The notes: generated by a model from the sequence alone, not told the origin. Shown: positions 33,911 through 42,475, counted from the stretch's first letter. The stretch is 64,000 bases of DNA from Thalassobius sp002708925 (GCF_049803795.1 NZ_JBNAGJ010000001.1:248001-312000), one strand, 5' to 3'. Made by a program: numbers and translations.

Positions 33911-34237
33911 ATGAGTGATACGGTTGACATTGCGGCGATCAAAGGGCGACTGGCTGAGAAGTTGGATGAGGCGGGCATCTCTATGCGAGCTGCGTCGATT
34001 AACTCCGGCTTTGGGCAGGGGTATGTCCAGAATCTGCTCAGCAGCGACACGGAGCCTGTCATTACAAAGCTGGCTGTCGTGTGTGAGAAAAACGGCATTA
34101 GCTTTTCGTATGTTTTGCTGGGGCTAGAGGTGTCGCCGCAGACGAGGCGTCTTTTGGATTTGATCCAGAAGAATCCAGAGAAGTTGAATAGCCTGCTGAT
34201 CCTTTTGGGCGAGCCCCTGCCTCCAGTCGACGCGTAA
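33911..34237 (+). CDS. XRE-type helix-turn-helix phage regulator
   Basis: 108 residues from ATG 33911. The helix-turn-helix reads LDEAGISMRAASINSGFGQG followed by YVQNLLSSDTEPVITKLAVV. The C-terminal part (SPQTRRLLDLIQ) is short, with no autopeptidase motif. It starts just after the best operator palindrome, so it is probably self-controlled. It is likely the main repressor or antirepressor of the Mu-like phage. The in-frame ATG at 33767 would start inside the divergent gene and is rejected. Confidence 0.8.
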   Translation: MSDTVDIAAIKGRLAEKLDEAGISMRAASINSGFGQGYVQNLLSSDTEPVITKLAVVCEKNGISFSYVLLGLEVSPQTRRLLDLIQKNPEKLNSLLILLGEPLPPVDA

Positions 34238-34377
34238 GGGTTCTGATCTGCTCTTCTGATCTTTTGGTCAGGGCGGACACAAACTCACCAACTCTCAAAA
34301 TGACTTCCTGTCAAGCGATCTCTACAACCTTTAGTTCAACAACTTCTTGACTGGTGCGGTCAAGTGCTGCAGGAATT

Positions 34378-34395
34378 ATTCCTAAATTTAGGAAT
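34378..34395. promoter_or_regulatory. 18-bp perfect palindrome upstream of a phage regulator gene
   Basis: ATTCCTAAATTTAGGAAT reads the same on both strands and lies 14 bases before the GTG at 34410. This is the position of a self-operator. It is unrelated in sequence to the TCCGAT operators, so a second DNA-binding protein is implied. Confidence 0.65.
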
Positions 34396-34409
34396 GCGAG
34401 GCCGTTGGT

Positions 34410-35138
34410 GTGTTTAGGAAGAACCTGAAATTGGCGATAAATTCATCGGAGAAGTATCGGGATGACGTCTGGAGTTTGTCTGTAGACGCGGGGCTTGGTC
34501 GAAAGACGCTATACAACATTCTGCGGGATGAGCGGCTTGATGTTAGCAAAACGGGGCCAGGGATTTTTGGTATGTCTCGAGTTGCTGAGCTGCTCGGGGT
34601 TTCCCTGGATGGCCTGGTGGGGCGCGCTATCCTCCAGTCAGGATCACGCTCCGTGAGTGGAGACGTCATGCCTCTTTCTCGGCATGTGGTGGAGGCGCTT
34701 AGTGGGCAGGAAGTGGTAGGGTCGCTCTCCGCAGATGCGCTTCTGCGAATGCACTCTAAATCTGGTCAGCGGATTGAGGCCTTTGCTCAGTGGATGGATC
34801 GTTGCGATCAGTATTTTCTGCCCGCAGAGGGGGATGCTGGAATTCGTGTAAAGGAAGTCGGCGAGACCAGTTTGGCAGCTATTACTATGGGGGCGCCCGA
34901 TAAGGCGCTGCTGCAAAGCGCGCTAGATGCTGTTGACGATACTGGGCTCCGACAAAGTTGGCTGGCAGACTATAGTGAGGCCTGCCAGCGTGGGTCATTG
35001 ACCACTGTAGAGAGCCTTGATGTGCAGATGCCGAACCATCCGGTCCGCGTCAAAATGGATTTTGTTCGTTGCCTGCTGCGTGTCTCGGGTGCTGACGATG
35101 ATCAGGCTATCTTGAATTTTTCGCTGTTGATTGTGTAG
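34410..35138 (+). CDS. Putative phage transcriptional regulator
   Basis: 242 residues from GTG 34410; the nearby ATG at 34394 is out of frame. The N-terminal SLSVDAGLGRKTLYNILRDE is a helix-turn-helix of XRE type, followed by PGIFGMSRVAELLGVSLDGL. The remaining 170 residues look like a sensor or oligomerisation part without recognised motif. Its end runs 37 bases into the convergent gene at 35102. It may act with the 33911 protein in lysogeny control. Confidence 0.65.
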   Translation: MFRKNLKLAINSSEKYRDDVWSLSVDAGLGRKTLYNILRDERLDVSKTGPGIFGMSRVAELLGVSLDGLVGRAILQSGSRSVSGDVMPLSRHVVEALSGQEVVGSLSADALLRMHSKSGQRIEAFAQWMDRCDQYFLPAEGDAGIRVKEVGETSLAAITMGAPDKALLQSALDAVDDTGLRQSWLADYSEACQRGSLTTVESLDVQMPNHPVRVKMDFVRCLLRVSGADDDQAILNFSLLIV

Positions 35139-35830
35139 GGGGAGGTCGATTGTTCTACTGCCAAGGCGGTGCGTTCGGTCATCATCTGGATGTCAAGCCT
35201 ATCCACTGCGACAAGTTGCTCTGAGTGGTCTCTGGGGTGAGGCGGATCTCCGAGCCACTTAAATGCGGGGCCAAAATCCCGATTGAACCCGTACATTGCA
35301 CTTGCTCCGAGCAGGATGTCACGTTCCCGAATAAAGCAGTAAATCCAATCTGGGTCCCACTTCAGGGCGGCCGCAAGGTGGCCGATGGCAACGAACGCTC
35401 GTAGTGGGAGCCTGTTGCCTCGCGTTTTCTGCGCGACAAAGAGGTCACCAAAGTACACGAGTTTTCGCTGTAGGCTAATTTCAATCTTAGGATGAGTTTC
35501 GCCAATGATTTGTTCGTTGGCTTTCGTCGCGTATGCGCGAGCAAAAACGCGAGACCAATAGCGCCCGACGGGTTCTTCTCCAATGTCTTCCAGGCGTGCG
35601 CAGCCCATCATCGCGGGCTTGCCGTTTTTTTTGGCGACCAGGCAGATTACGTTGTTTTCGGTGAAGTCGTTGTGGTCGGGTGACGACATTGGGGTCAGGT
35701 AGGGTTTGTCCAGCTGGGCTACCAGTTGGGAAATCTTGTCTGGTTCGGTGACCTCTTCGATTTCGAAGCCATTTGCGCCCATGTACGTGAGGAGTTTTCC
35801 GAGCTTCGTGGCGATTTTTAGTGTTTCCAT
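35102..35830 (-). CDS. Unknown protein in the lysogeny region (GNAT-like pattern, weak)
   Basis: 242 residues. The middle reads NVICLVAKKNGKPAMMGCAR and later YFGDLFVAQKTRGNRLPLRA followed by AFVAIGHLAAALKWD, which loosely recalls an acetyltransferase fold. It is transcribed against its neighbours, a common position for lysogenic-conversion cargo. Function unknown. Confidence 0.55.
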   Translation of the reverse strand: METLKIATKLGKLLTYMGANGFEIEEVTEPDKISQLVAQLDKPYLTPMSSPDHNDFTENNVICLVAKKNGKPAMMGCARLEDIGEEPVGRYWSRVFARAYATKANEQIIGETHPKIEISLQRKLVYFGDLFVAQKTRGNRLPLRAFVAIGHLAAALKWDPDWIYCFIRERDILLGASAMYGFNRDFGPAFKWLGDPPHPRDHSEQLVAVDRLDIQMMTERTALAVEQSTSPYTINSEKFKIA

Positions 35831-35934
35831 TTTGTCTCTTTCTCTCTGAGGGGTGCCGGGTTTGGATTCGTTTCGGCGTTAGATGAGTTGCAGAAAACGT
35901 CACTTGGCGCACGGAGTTTCTGCCTTCAAAGTGA

Positions 35935-35985
35935 CCGAAAAATCGGATGCAATGTGTTGACTATCCGATAAATCGGACATACGGT
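35935..35985 (+). promoter_or_regulatory. Early promoter with embedded operators
   Basis: TTGACT (35957-35962) and TACGGT (35980-35985) have a 17-bp spacer that itself contains the palindrome TCCGATAAATCGGA (35964-35977). A second copy CCGAAAAATCGG lies at 35935-35946. Binding there would block polymerase directly, so this is the repressed early promoter of the prophage, driving the operon from 36011. Confidence 0.85.
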
Positions 35986-36010
35986 ACCACGGACTTAGAG
36001 GGCTTCGGGT

Positions 36011-36358
36011 ATGAACAAAGTGGCGCATTTATCCGCAGAAGAGATTGCAGCATCGCCGATTTCGCTCGATGTATTGCGTGCCTTTGCGTCTCCGCAGCCG
36101 CATCATGCGGTGGGTCAGCTGGCCCCGGAAGAGCAGGTGCGGTTTCGTGGGGTCTGCCTGGACTTGATTTCGTATCGCTTGTCGGAGTCAGGATCTGCTT
36201 CTGATGGTTTGGTGCCCAATCATATCCTGTTCGAATTCGCCCGCTCGTCGGGCGCTCTCACCAGGATCGAAGCGGCCATTGCCTGCATGTATTTTTCTGA
36301 CATCTGCGGCGAGTTGCTGGCGCATCGTCTTTTGGAAGAGGCGGGGACGCAGCCATGA
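36011..36358 (+). CDS. Early phage protein, unknown
   Basis: 115 residues, mostly helical (ISLDVLRAFASPQ, LVPNHILFEFARSS). First gene after the repressible promoter at 35957. The stop overlaps the next ATG. No family recognised. Confidence 0.6.
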   Translation: MNKVAHLSAEEIAASPISLDVLRAFASPQPHHAVGQLAPEEQVRFRGVCLDLISYRLSESGSASDGLVPNHILFEFARSSGALTRIEAAIACMYFSDICGELLAHRLLEEAGTQP

Positions 36359-36471
36359 GTGTTACTTCCGCCGCCAAAGTGATAGCCGAACAGCAAGACC
36401 AGTTGGTGGTCAACTGGCGTATCGCCGCCCGTCGCATTCTTGCCGAGTATAACTGCGAGGAGGTCGCCTGA
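36355..36471 (+). CDS. Very small early phage protein
   Basis: 38 residues (MSVTSAAKVIAEQQDQLVVN at the start, ILAEYNCEEVA at the end). ATGA overlap with the gene upstream and TGATG with the frame downstream suggest translational coupling. Function unknown. Confidence 0.5.
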   Translation: MSVTSAAKVIAEQQDQLVVNWRIAARRILAEYNCEEVA

Positions 36472-36701
36472 TGGTCGCTCGCACCCCCCTGAAACCGCGC
36501 TGCGTTGCCTGCTCGCCGCGCATTCTTGCTGGTTTCGGGGCACTGACCGGGGGCCTCCTCCTCTCCGCCCCCGGTCATTTTTTTAGAATTCCGTTGGCCC
36601 TTTTGAGGAGGGCCAAAGCCGGGACGCGCGCAGCTACCGCCGCCGCTCACGCTACCCATCTGCGCGCGTCCAAACCTGGTTGGAGCAAAGATGACGGCTG
36701 A
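36471..36701 (+). CDS. Doubtful small frame spanning a terminator
   Basis: 76 residues, with a strong GAGGAGG site before ATG 36471 and coupling to the 38-residue gene. Residues 18-35 are hydrophobic (RILAGFGALTGGLLLSAPGH). However, the segment 36544-36584 is a textbook terminator hairpin, and the distal half is very basic and alanine-rich. It may be a short leader or not a gene. Confidence 0.3.
   Translation: MVARTPLKPRCVACSPRILAGFGALTGGLLLSAPGHFFRIPLALLRRAKAGTRAATAAAHATHLRASKPGWSKDDG
36544..36584 (+). terminator. Strong hairpin terminator/attenuator inside the early operon
   Basis: TGACCGGGGGC (36544-36554) pairs with GCCCCCGGTCA (36567-36577), followed by seven T. A second stem TTGGCCCT...AGGGCCAA follows at about 36594-36616. 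Since the ParB-like and transposase genes lie downstream, readthrough or a further promoter would be needed, which suggests attenuation of early transcription. Confidence 0.75.
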
Positions 36702-37539
36702 TACGACCCTGACCTTGCCGATGACCCTGATCGACGTGCCCAAAGACCGCGCTCGCAGCCTGGATGCTGCTTGGGTCGAGGGTTTGGCAGTCCTGATCGC
36801 CTCGCAAGGCCTGATGCATCCGATCCGGGTGCGCCCTGTCGGTCAGCGGTTTGAGCTGGTGTCAGGGTTGCGCCGCTATCGTGCGGCTGAATTGCTGGGC
36901 TGGGCGTCCATTCCTTACACGCTATCGACCGCTGAAACGGCGGATGATGCGCGCCTGGAAGAAGTAATGGAGAACCTCGGCCGTCAGGAACTGATTGCAC
37001 TGGACCGCTGCCATTCGCTATATGAGCTGAAACAGGTTTGGGAGCGGAAATACCCGCATACCAAGAACGGTCATAATTCTCCAAAGAAGCAAGAAGAAGG
37101 AGGAACGCAAAGTTTGCGTTCCTCCTCGGAATCTCAGGAAATCTTCGGATTTGCCCGTGCCAACGCCGAAAAAATCGGTCTTTCGAAGCGCTCGATCGAG
37201 CTTGCGGTCAAAATTTGGACCGATTTGTCGCAAGCATCGCGCGACCGGCTGGTTGGCACCGCGCTGGCCTGCAAACAGACCGAGCTGAAGGCGCTTTCAG
37301 AGCTATCTCACAAGCTGCAGGCACAGGTTTTGGACCTTGTGCTGGGGGACGATGACGTAACCAACGTCTCAGGTGCCCTCCAGGCGCTTGAGGGTGGCGT
37401 TGTGCCTGATCCAATCGAAAAGCAGCTTACCGCGTTGCGCAAAACCGTTAGCAAACTGCCGGAACCGGTGTTTGACCGTCTGATCCTGGAAAACGAAGAG
37501 CGCGTTATCGCGGCTCTGAAGCGGCAGGGGCGGATCTAG
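36691..37539 (+). CDS. ParB-like N-terminal domain protein of the transposable phage
   Basis: 282 residues. It shows the ParB/Sulfiredoxin-like core: LDAAWVEGLAVLIASQGLMH followed by PIRVRPVGQRFELVSGLRRYR and LEEVMENLGRQELIALDR. Such proteins precede the transposase in many Mu-like phages of alphaproteobacteria, with a DNA-binding or regulatory role. It overlaps the transposase start by one base (TAGTG). A 29-bp palindrome lies within its coding sequence at 37098-37126. Confidence 0.85.
   Translation: MTADTTLTLPMTLIDVPKDRARSLDAAWVEGLAVLIASQGLMHPIRVRPVGQRFELVSGLRRYRAAELLGWASIPYTLSTAETADDARLEEVMENLGRQELIALDRCHSLYELKQVWERKYPHTKNGHNSPKKQEEGGTQSLRSSSESQEIFGFARANAEKIGLSKRSIELAVKIWTDLSQASRDRLVGTALACKQTELKALSELSHKLQAQVLDLVLGDDDVTNVSGALQALEGGVVPDPIEKQLTALRKTVSKLPEPVFDRLILENEERVIAALKRQGRI
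37098..37126. repeat. 29-bp perfect palindrome inside the ParB-like gene
   Basis: AGGAGGAACGCAAA is followed by one G and its exact reverse complement. The one-base centre is too tight for a simple RNA hairpin loop without opening several pairs, so a DNA-binding site is at least as likely. It encodes the low-complexity linker after NSPKKQEE. Confidence 0.75.
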
Positions 37540-39803
37540 TGGCAGACTCCTCGCAAACGCAGGTCTATTTCAGCGCTCGGGAAATGGCGGAACTCGCAAA
37601 ATCGCGTGGCATCACCAACTTCCCGCACACAGAGCGCCGAGTGAGAGACTATGCCGTTCGCGAAGGTTGGAACGATCTGCCCGAGACCTTGTGCCGAAAG
37701 CGGCCTGGGCGCGGTGGTGGGCTCGAGTACCATTTTTCTCTTCTGCCTGAAGGGCTGCGCGCGTCGTTGGACGCCAATTTCGTCCGGGCTTCAGCAGTGC
37801 AGCGACACGAGGCACAGGCCGTCGCTGATCAAGCCAAGCTGGACGCTGTGCGTAGCCATGCTTTGCCACCACGCGCCCGCGCAGTCATGGAGGCACGGGC
37901 TGAAATCCTGACCTCAATTGATGGTTTTGCGATTGCCAATGGACAAAAGCGCGCCTGGGGGATTTCGCAGTTCTTGGATGCACAAGACGAGTATCTGGCT
38001 CGTCAGGACATTGAGGCGAGACGCGAAAATGGAGAATTCCTGACAGAGCGTGAGGTCGAAAGCCTCGCATATCCTTTGGTCCTAACAGCGTCAGACGGCT
38101 TTCAGCTAGATCCTGAGCGCCTGAAGGTAGCAAATGATCGTAGAGTGGTCGCAACCATCAAGCGCAGCGCTGTCTATGCCTGGTTTAAAACGCGTTCAGA
38201 CGCCGGAATTGTCGCCCTGGCGCCGACGCCTCCAAAGGCGCAGGCCCCGATACATCCCGGTTTTTCGGATTTCCTCAAGTTTTATGCCATTGGCTCGAAG
38301 CCGTCGGCGGCGGACGCGCTGAGGCAATATCTCAAAACGGACCCGCCGAAAGAAAAGCGGCTGTCCCTGACGCAGGTCCAGTACATCCTGCGCAACCGTC
38401 TGAACAACATCGAGAAACACGTCGGTCGCGAAGGCCTTTTGACCCTGCGTTCGCGGATGGCTTACGTGACCAGGACAACCGAAGGCATGTGGCCGACCAC
38501 GATTTACTCAGCCGATGGCAAGACGTTCGACGCCGAGATCGCTGACCCCGTCTCAGGCCGCCCGATCCGACCGGAAATCACGACAGTGATTGACGTTGTG
38601 ACCCGCAAGATCGTTGGAATTTCGCTGGCGCGTTCGGAAAACCGGATCACTGTGGCCGAGGCTTTGCGCCGGTCCTGTCAGGAAAACGGGATCTGCGCCA
38701 TTTTCTACGTCGACCGTGGACCAGGCTACAAGAACAAGGCAATGGATGCCGATGTCAGCGGTCTGATGGGACGGTTGGGCATCACCAAAATGCATGCAGC
38801 CCCCTTTGGCTCGCAGGCCAAGGGCCGCATCGAGAAGCCGAACGACAGTGTCTGGAACACGCTGGCCAAGCGCCTGCCGACCTATATCGGGCCGGACATG
38901 GATAAAGAGGCCGGGCAAAAGGTCCATAAGATGACGCGCCGCGACCTTGACCAGTTTGGCCAGTCCCGGCTCTTGCCGGAATGGGCTGATTTCGTGGCCA
39001 TGTGCGAGGCGATGGTCGATGAGCACAACAACAAGCCTCATCGCGGTTTGCCCAAGTTCCGCGATCCCGAAACAGGCAAGAAACGTCACCTGACACCCAA
39101 TGAAAGCTGGGCGTCTCATGTCGCTGACGGTTTCGAGCCGGTCACGATTGACCAGGACGAGGCTGATGACCTGTTCCGCCCCTACGAGATCCGCGTGGCC
39201 CGTCGCGCCGAGGTGCAGTGGAATACCAACACCTATTTCCACCACGAGCTGGAGCGCTATCACGAACAGAAAGTCATGGTCGGGTACGACTATCACCAGG
39301 CCGACAAAGTTTGGGTGCGCGAGTTCGACGTGGAGTCCGGCCAGCCTGGCAGGCTGATCTGCGTGGCCGAGTTCATGGGTAATGCGCAGCGCTATGTGCC
39401 GCTGTCATATGAGCGCAAGGCCGTGGAAGATCGCGCTAAGGGCCGTTTGCGCCGCCTGGCGCGCAAGGTTGAAACCGTCGAGGCGGAACGTGGGGCACCG
39501 ACCCTTGTCGAACACCTGAATGAAGTGCCGATGGTGGATATCACCCCAGCCGAAGAACCGGTCACGCAGCCTGTTGAGGTGGTCAACCCGCCCGAGATGA
39601 TCGAGCCCGCAGCGCCTCGCCGCCGGACATTCGAATCCGACGAAGAACTGGCGCTATGGGCGCTGGATAACCCTGAAGAGATTTCCCCCAAACAAGCAGC
39701 ACTTCTGATGGATTGCCTGCAGCGTCCAATTGCAACGCAGGCGCTTGAGCTGGCGGGGGTCGACACGGAGGCGCTTTGGAACCTCCTCCGTGCCGTCGCA
39801 TAG
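37539..39803 (+). CDS. MuA-type DDE transposase
   Basis: 754 residues from GTG 37539. The N-terminal Mu-type helix-turn-helix region is followed by the integrase-like core: first Asp in TTVIDVVTRKIVGISLAR, second in IFYVDRGPGYKN, and Glu in AKGRIEKPNDSVW. A Mu C-terminal beta-barrel and tail follow. It cuts phage ends and catalyses strand transfer both for integration and for replicative transposition. It is placed directly before the MuB-like ATPase gene, as in Mu and B3-like phages. Confidence 0.95.
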   Translation: MADSSQTQVYFSAREMAELAKSRGITNFPHTERRVRDYAVREGWNDLPETLCRKRPGRGGGLEYHFSLLPEGLRASLDANFVRASAVQRHEAQAVADQAKLDAVRSHALPPRARAVMEARAEILTSIDGFAIANGQKRAWGISQFLDAQDEYLARQDIEARRENGEFLTEREVESLAYPLVLTASDGFQLDPERLKVANDRRVVATIKRSAVYAWFKTRSDAGIVALAPTPPKAQAPIHPGFSDFLKFYAIGSKPSAADALRQYLKTDPPKEKRLSLTQVQYILRNRLNNIEKHVGREGLLTLRSRMAYVTRTTEGMWPTTIYSADGKTFDAEIADPVSGRPIRPEITTVIDVVTRKIVGISLARSENRITVAEALRRSCQENGICAIFYVDRGPGYKNKAMDADVSGLMGRLGITKMHAAPFGSQAKGRIEKPNDSVWNTLAKRLPTYIGPDMDKEAGQKVHKMTRRDLDQFGQSRLLPEWADFVAMCEAMVDEHNNKPHRGLPKFRDPETGKKRHLTPNESWASHVADGFEPVTIDQDEADDLFRPYEIRVARRAEVQWNTNTYFHHELERYHEQKVMVGYDYHQADKVWVREFDVESGQPGRLICVAEFMGNAQRYVPLSYERKAVEDRAKGRLRRLARKVETVEAERGAPTLVEHLNEVPMVDITPAEEPVTQPVEVVNPPEMIEPAAPRRRTFESDEELALWALDNPEEISPKQAALLMDCLQRPIATQALELAGVDTEALWNLLRAVA

Positions 39804-39838
39804 GCACCCGAAGGTGTCAGAACTGAGGAGAGCATAAC

Positions 39839-40612
39839 ATGCGGAAAACGTTTGTTGAAACAGAAAACTATCGTCGGTTTGTCAGCGCACTGAAATCGCT
39901 TGATGAGCGTGGTGCCGTCGAGGCCTGCTTGGTTGTCGTGGACGGCCAGCCGGGACTGGGCAAGACCACCACGCTCAGCCGCTGGGTCGCACAGACCGGC
40001 AGCGTCTACATGCGCGCGCAGAAGGGCTGGGACTACAACTGGTTTATCAAGGACCTGCTGACGGAACTGGGCGTTTCCTACCACACGATCCGGGGCAAAC
40101 GCGAAAAGTTCGCCCGCGTGATGGAGGAACTGGAGAACCGCGCCACGATGGCGGCACTGAACGGCGAGGTCTTTGGCCTGGTCATTGATGAGTGTGACCT
40201 GGTATCGCGCCGGGCCGAAATCATGGAAGCGATCCGGGGCATTTCTGATCTGCGTTTCCTGCCCACCATCCTGGTCGGCATGGGCCAACTGCGCGATGAC
40301 CTGCGCCGCTTCCCCCAGATCGAGAGCCGCGCCCCCAACAAGGTCAAGTTTGAGACCTCCTCGCTTGACGATACGGCCGCAATGATCGGGCAACTGTGCG
40401 AAGTACCCGTTGCCGATGACCTGACCGATTTCGTCTGGCGGGCCTCGCGCGGTCTGAACCGCGAAATCCTGGACGCCATCATGGCGATTGAGCGTTTCGG
40501 TCGCCGTCTCGATGGTGACGATCCGGTCACCATGCTGGATATGGCCGGTCAGCCGATCATGAACGACCGTCAGAAGGGGGTGCCCATTCTGGTGCCAGGG
40601 GGGCGCAAATGA
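39839..40612 (+). CDS. MuB-type AAA ATPase, target selector
   Basis: 257 residues with Walker A DGQPGLGKTTTLSRW and Walker B FGLVIDECDLVSRR, arginine-containing FLPTILVGMGQLRDD and a helical C-terminus. In Mu-like phages this ATPase coats target DNA and activates the transposase, preventing self-insertion. It follows the transposase by 35 bases and overlaps the next gene by four. Confidence 0.93.
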   Translation: MRKTFVETENYRRFVSALKSLDERGAVEACLVVVDGQPGLGKTTTLSRWVAQTGSVYMRAQKGWDYNWFIKDLLTELGVSYHTIRGKREKFARVMEELENRATMAALNGEVFGLVIDECDLVSRRAEIMEAIRGISDLRFLPTILVGMGQLRDDLRRFPQIESRAPNKVKFETSSLDDTAAMIGQLCEVPVADDLTDFVWRASRGLNREILDAIMAIERFGRRLDGDDPVTMLDMAGQPIMNDRQKGVPILVPGGRK

Positions 40613-41199
40613 CCCCAAGCAAGCCCGGAGCCGCGCCCACAGCGCTGCTGAAGTCACTTGAAGAAGGCAAGGAAGTCACGGTCCAGCAGGTCCGTGACAA
40701 CTTTGGTTTAAACCGGCGGCAAGCTTATAACGCGCTTTCCCGTTTGGAGGGGCGTGGTTTCATCCGCCATGTACGCACCAGCACCTGGTTGCCTACAGAG
40801 GCAGGGCTGCAGGCCATCAAGGACGGCGTGGAGTTCGGCTCGGGCCCAAATGGCCCTTCAAACGTCATACCTCGCCCCAAGGACACGTTCCGACAGCGCG
40901 CCTGGTCATCCATGCGGTTTCGTCGCCGGTTCACTCTGGGGGATCTGGTTGCAGATGCGGGCCGAGGCAATGAAGAACGCGAATATGAGAACGCCATGCG
41001 TTATGTGCGCGCCCTTCGCAAAGCCGGGATTGTCGGCGAGATCAAGCAACGCCTGAAAGGGACGGCCATCGGCTCCAATGGCTTCAAGCAGTTCATTTTG
41101 CTGAAAAACCTTGGTCCGTCGGCACCAATCCACAGCGAAAAGAAGAACGCAATCCACGATTTCAATTCAGGCGAGGACTTCCCATGCGACCAAGTCTGA
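40609..41199 (+). CDS. Early phage protein with winged-helix-like N-terminus
   Basis: 196 residues. Residues 15-65 (EEGKEVTVQQVRDNFGLNRR, AYNALSRLEGRGFIRHV) match a winged helix, and a second similar block, FTLGDLVADAGRGNEE with YENAMRYVRALRKAGIVGEI, follows. It may regulate early functions or help replication. ATGA overlap with the MuB-like gene. Confidence 0.7.
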   Translation: MTPSKPGAAPTALLKSLEEGKEVTVQQVRDNFGLNRRQAYNALSRLEGRGFIRHVRTSTWLPTEAGLQAIKDGVEFGSGPNGPSNVIPRPKDTFRQRAWSSMRFRRRFTLGDLVADAGRGNEEREYENAMRYVRALRKAGIVGEIKQRLKGTAIGSNGFKQFILLKNLGPSAPIHSEKKNAIHDFNSGEDFPCDQV

Positions 41200-41567
41200 C
41201 CCTGGAACTGCCTGATCCTGAATGGCTGACCCTGCTGCGAGCGCAGCGCGAAGAGGGAAAGTCGGTTTCGCAGATTGCCCGTGAAACCGGCATGAAGCGC
41301 CCTTCGGTTTCCATGCTTTTGAACGGCACCTATCCGGCAAAGAGCCTAGACCTGGTTACGCGCAAGCATGGTGCGCGGATCGTGCAGCTCTATCGCAACA
41401 AGGTGGCCTGTCCCCATCAGCGTGTCAGCATTTCGAACGAGGAATGCCGACGCCTGGCGGGCGCACCCATGTCCACATCCCATCCCGACAAGCTGTCCCA
41501 ATGGGCGGCTTGCCGGAAATGCGACCTGAACCCACTCAAAGGAGAAGCCGATGAACGAACAAGCTGA
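41184..41567 (+). CDS. Helix-turn-helix early protein with cysteine-rich tail
   Basis: 127 residues. SVSQIARETGMKRPSVSMLL is a helix-turn-helix. The C-terminal half holds ACPHQRVSI, NEECRRLAG and WAACRKCDLNP, a likely zinc site. It overlaps both neighbours. Similar small regulators occur in early regions of alphaproteobacterial Mu-like phages. Exact role unknown. Confidence 0.7.
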   Translation: MRPSLTLELPDPEWLTLLRAQREEGKSVSQIARETGMKRPSVSMLLNGTYPAKSLDLVTRKHGARIVQLYRNKVACPHQRVSISNEECRRLAGAPMSTSHPDKLSQWAACRKCDLNPLKGEADERTS

Positions 41568-42201
41568 CAACCTGCCCAATCCGGGCGTGATCGACGTAGA
41601 TGGTGTGCCCCACATGCGGGACGCAAAAGGAGCTTTGATGCCCGTTGAGCTGATCAAGCCCAAGGACCGCCTGATGGATGAAGAAGTTCGCAAGGTGGTT
41701 GGGTTTGCTCAAGAGCTGAGCGAACGGATTTCGCGCTTCAAAGGGCATGTCTTTGACGATCTGGGTTCGCTCGATGCGCTGCTGGCACAGGAATATGGGG
41801 CCAAGATCGGCGGGGCCAAGGGTAACCGCACCTATATGAGCTATGACGGGCTGATGCGGGTTCAGATCCGCGTCGCAGACCAGATTGAGTTCGGCCCTGA
41901 GCTGCAACAGGCCAAGGTGCTGGTGGATGAATGCCTCAATGAATGGTCCGCTGACAGCCGTCCCGAGATCCGCGCGCTGATTACCAAAGCGTTCGATACC
42001 GACAAGGAAGGCCAGATCAACCGCTCGGAAATCTTTACGCTCCTTCAGCTCGATATTGATGATGAGCGCTGGAAAGAGGCCATGCGCGCCATCAAGGAAG
42101 CGATCCGCGTGGTCGGCTCGAAAACCTATCAGCGGTTCCAAATTCGGGATCACGCTGATGCTGGCTGGGACACAATTACGATCGACCTGGCGAAAGCCTG
42201 A
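41551..42201 (+). CDS. DUF3164 family phage protein
   Basis: 216 residues with the family phrases DVDGVPHMRDAKGALMPVEL, FAQELSERISRFKGHVFDDL and KGNRTYMSYDGLMRVQ. DUF3164 is a conserved early-region protein of Mu-like phages, of unknown function. The start lies inside the end of the previous gene with AGGAG upstream. Confidence 0.9.
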   Translation: MNEQADNLPNPGVIDVDGVPHMRDAKGALMPVELIKPKDRLMDEEVRKVVGFAQELSERISRFKGHVFDDLGSLDALLAQEYGAKIGGAKGNRTYMSYDGLMRVQIRVADQIEFGPELQQAKVLVDECLNEWSADSRPEIRALITKAFDTDKEGQINRSEIFTLLQLDIDDERWKEAMRAIKEAIRVVGSKTYQRFQIRDHADAGWDTITIDLAKA

Positions 42202-42283
42202 CCTGCGAAACGCGCGCGGCTTCGGTCGGGCGCGTCGTCGGAACGTGGTGGTTCCGGCCTGATGAGCAGCCAAGGAGCAACGC

Positions 42284-42475
42284 ATGACATACGAAGTTCA
42301 GGAACTCGCGAGCGGTACATCTGCCCTGGTGCCCGTCCGTCCGGGCAATTTCTACACCACGGTCCTGACCGCCATTGAAGAGCTGAACGAGCAGTTTGAA
42401 TGCTGCGTTTGTGGCCGCAAGTTCACCGTTTCTACAGAGAACCTTGACCTCTGCGCGAGGTGTTCGGATGTCTGA
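42284..42475 (+). CDS. Small zinc-ribbon phage protein
   Basis: 63 residues. FECCVCGRKFTVS and LDLCARCSDV give two CxxC pairs, a zinc ribbon. AAGGAG lies 8 bases upstream of ATG 42284. It overlaps the next gene by eight bases. Function unknown. Confidence 0.7.
   Translation: MTYEVQELASGTSALVPVRPGNFYTTVLTAIEELNEQFECCVCGRKFTVSTENLDLCARCSDV

Noticed and set aside
39392..40657. 421-codon reverse frame opposite the transposase end and MuB-like gene
   Set aside because: Antisense of two well-supported genes; low-complexity composition typical of shadow frames in GC-rich DNA.
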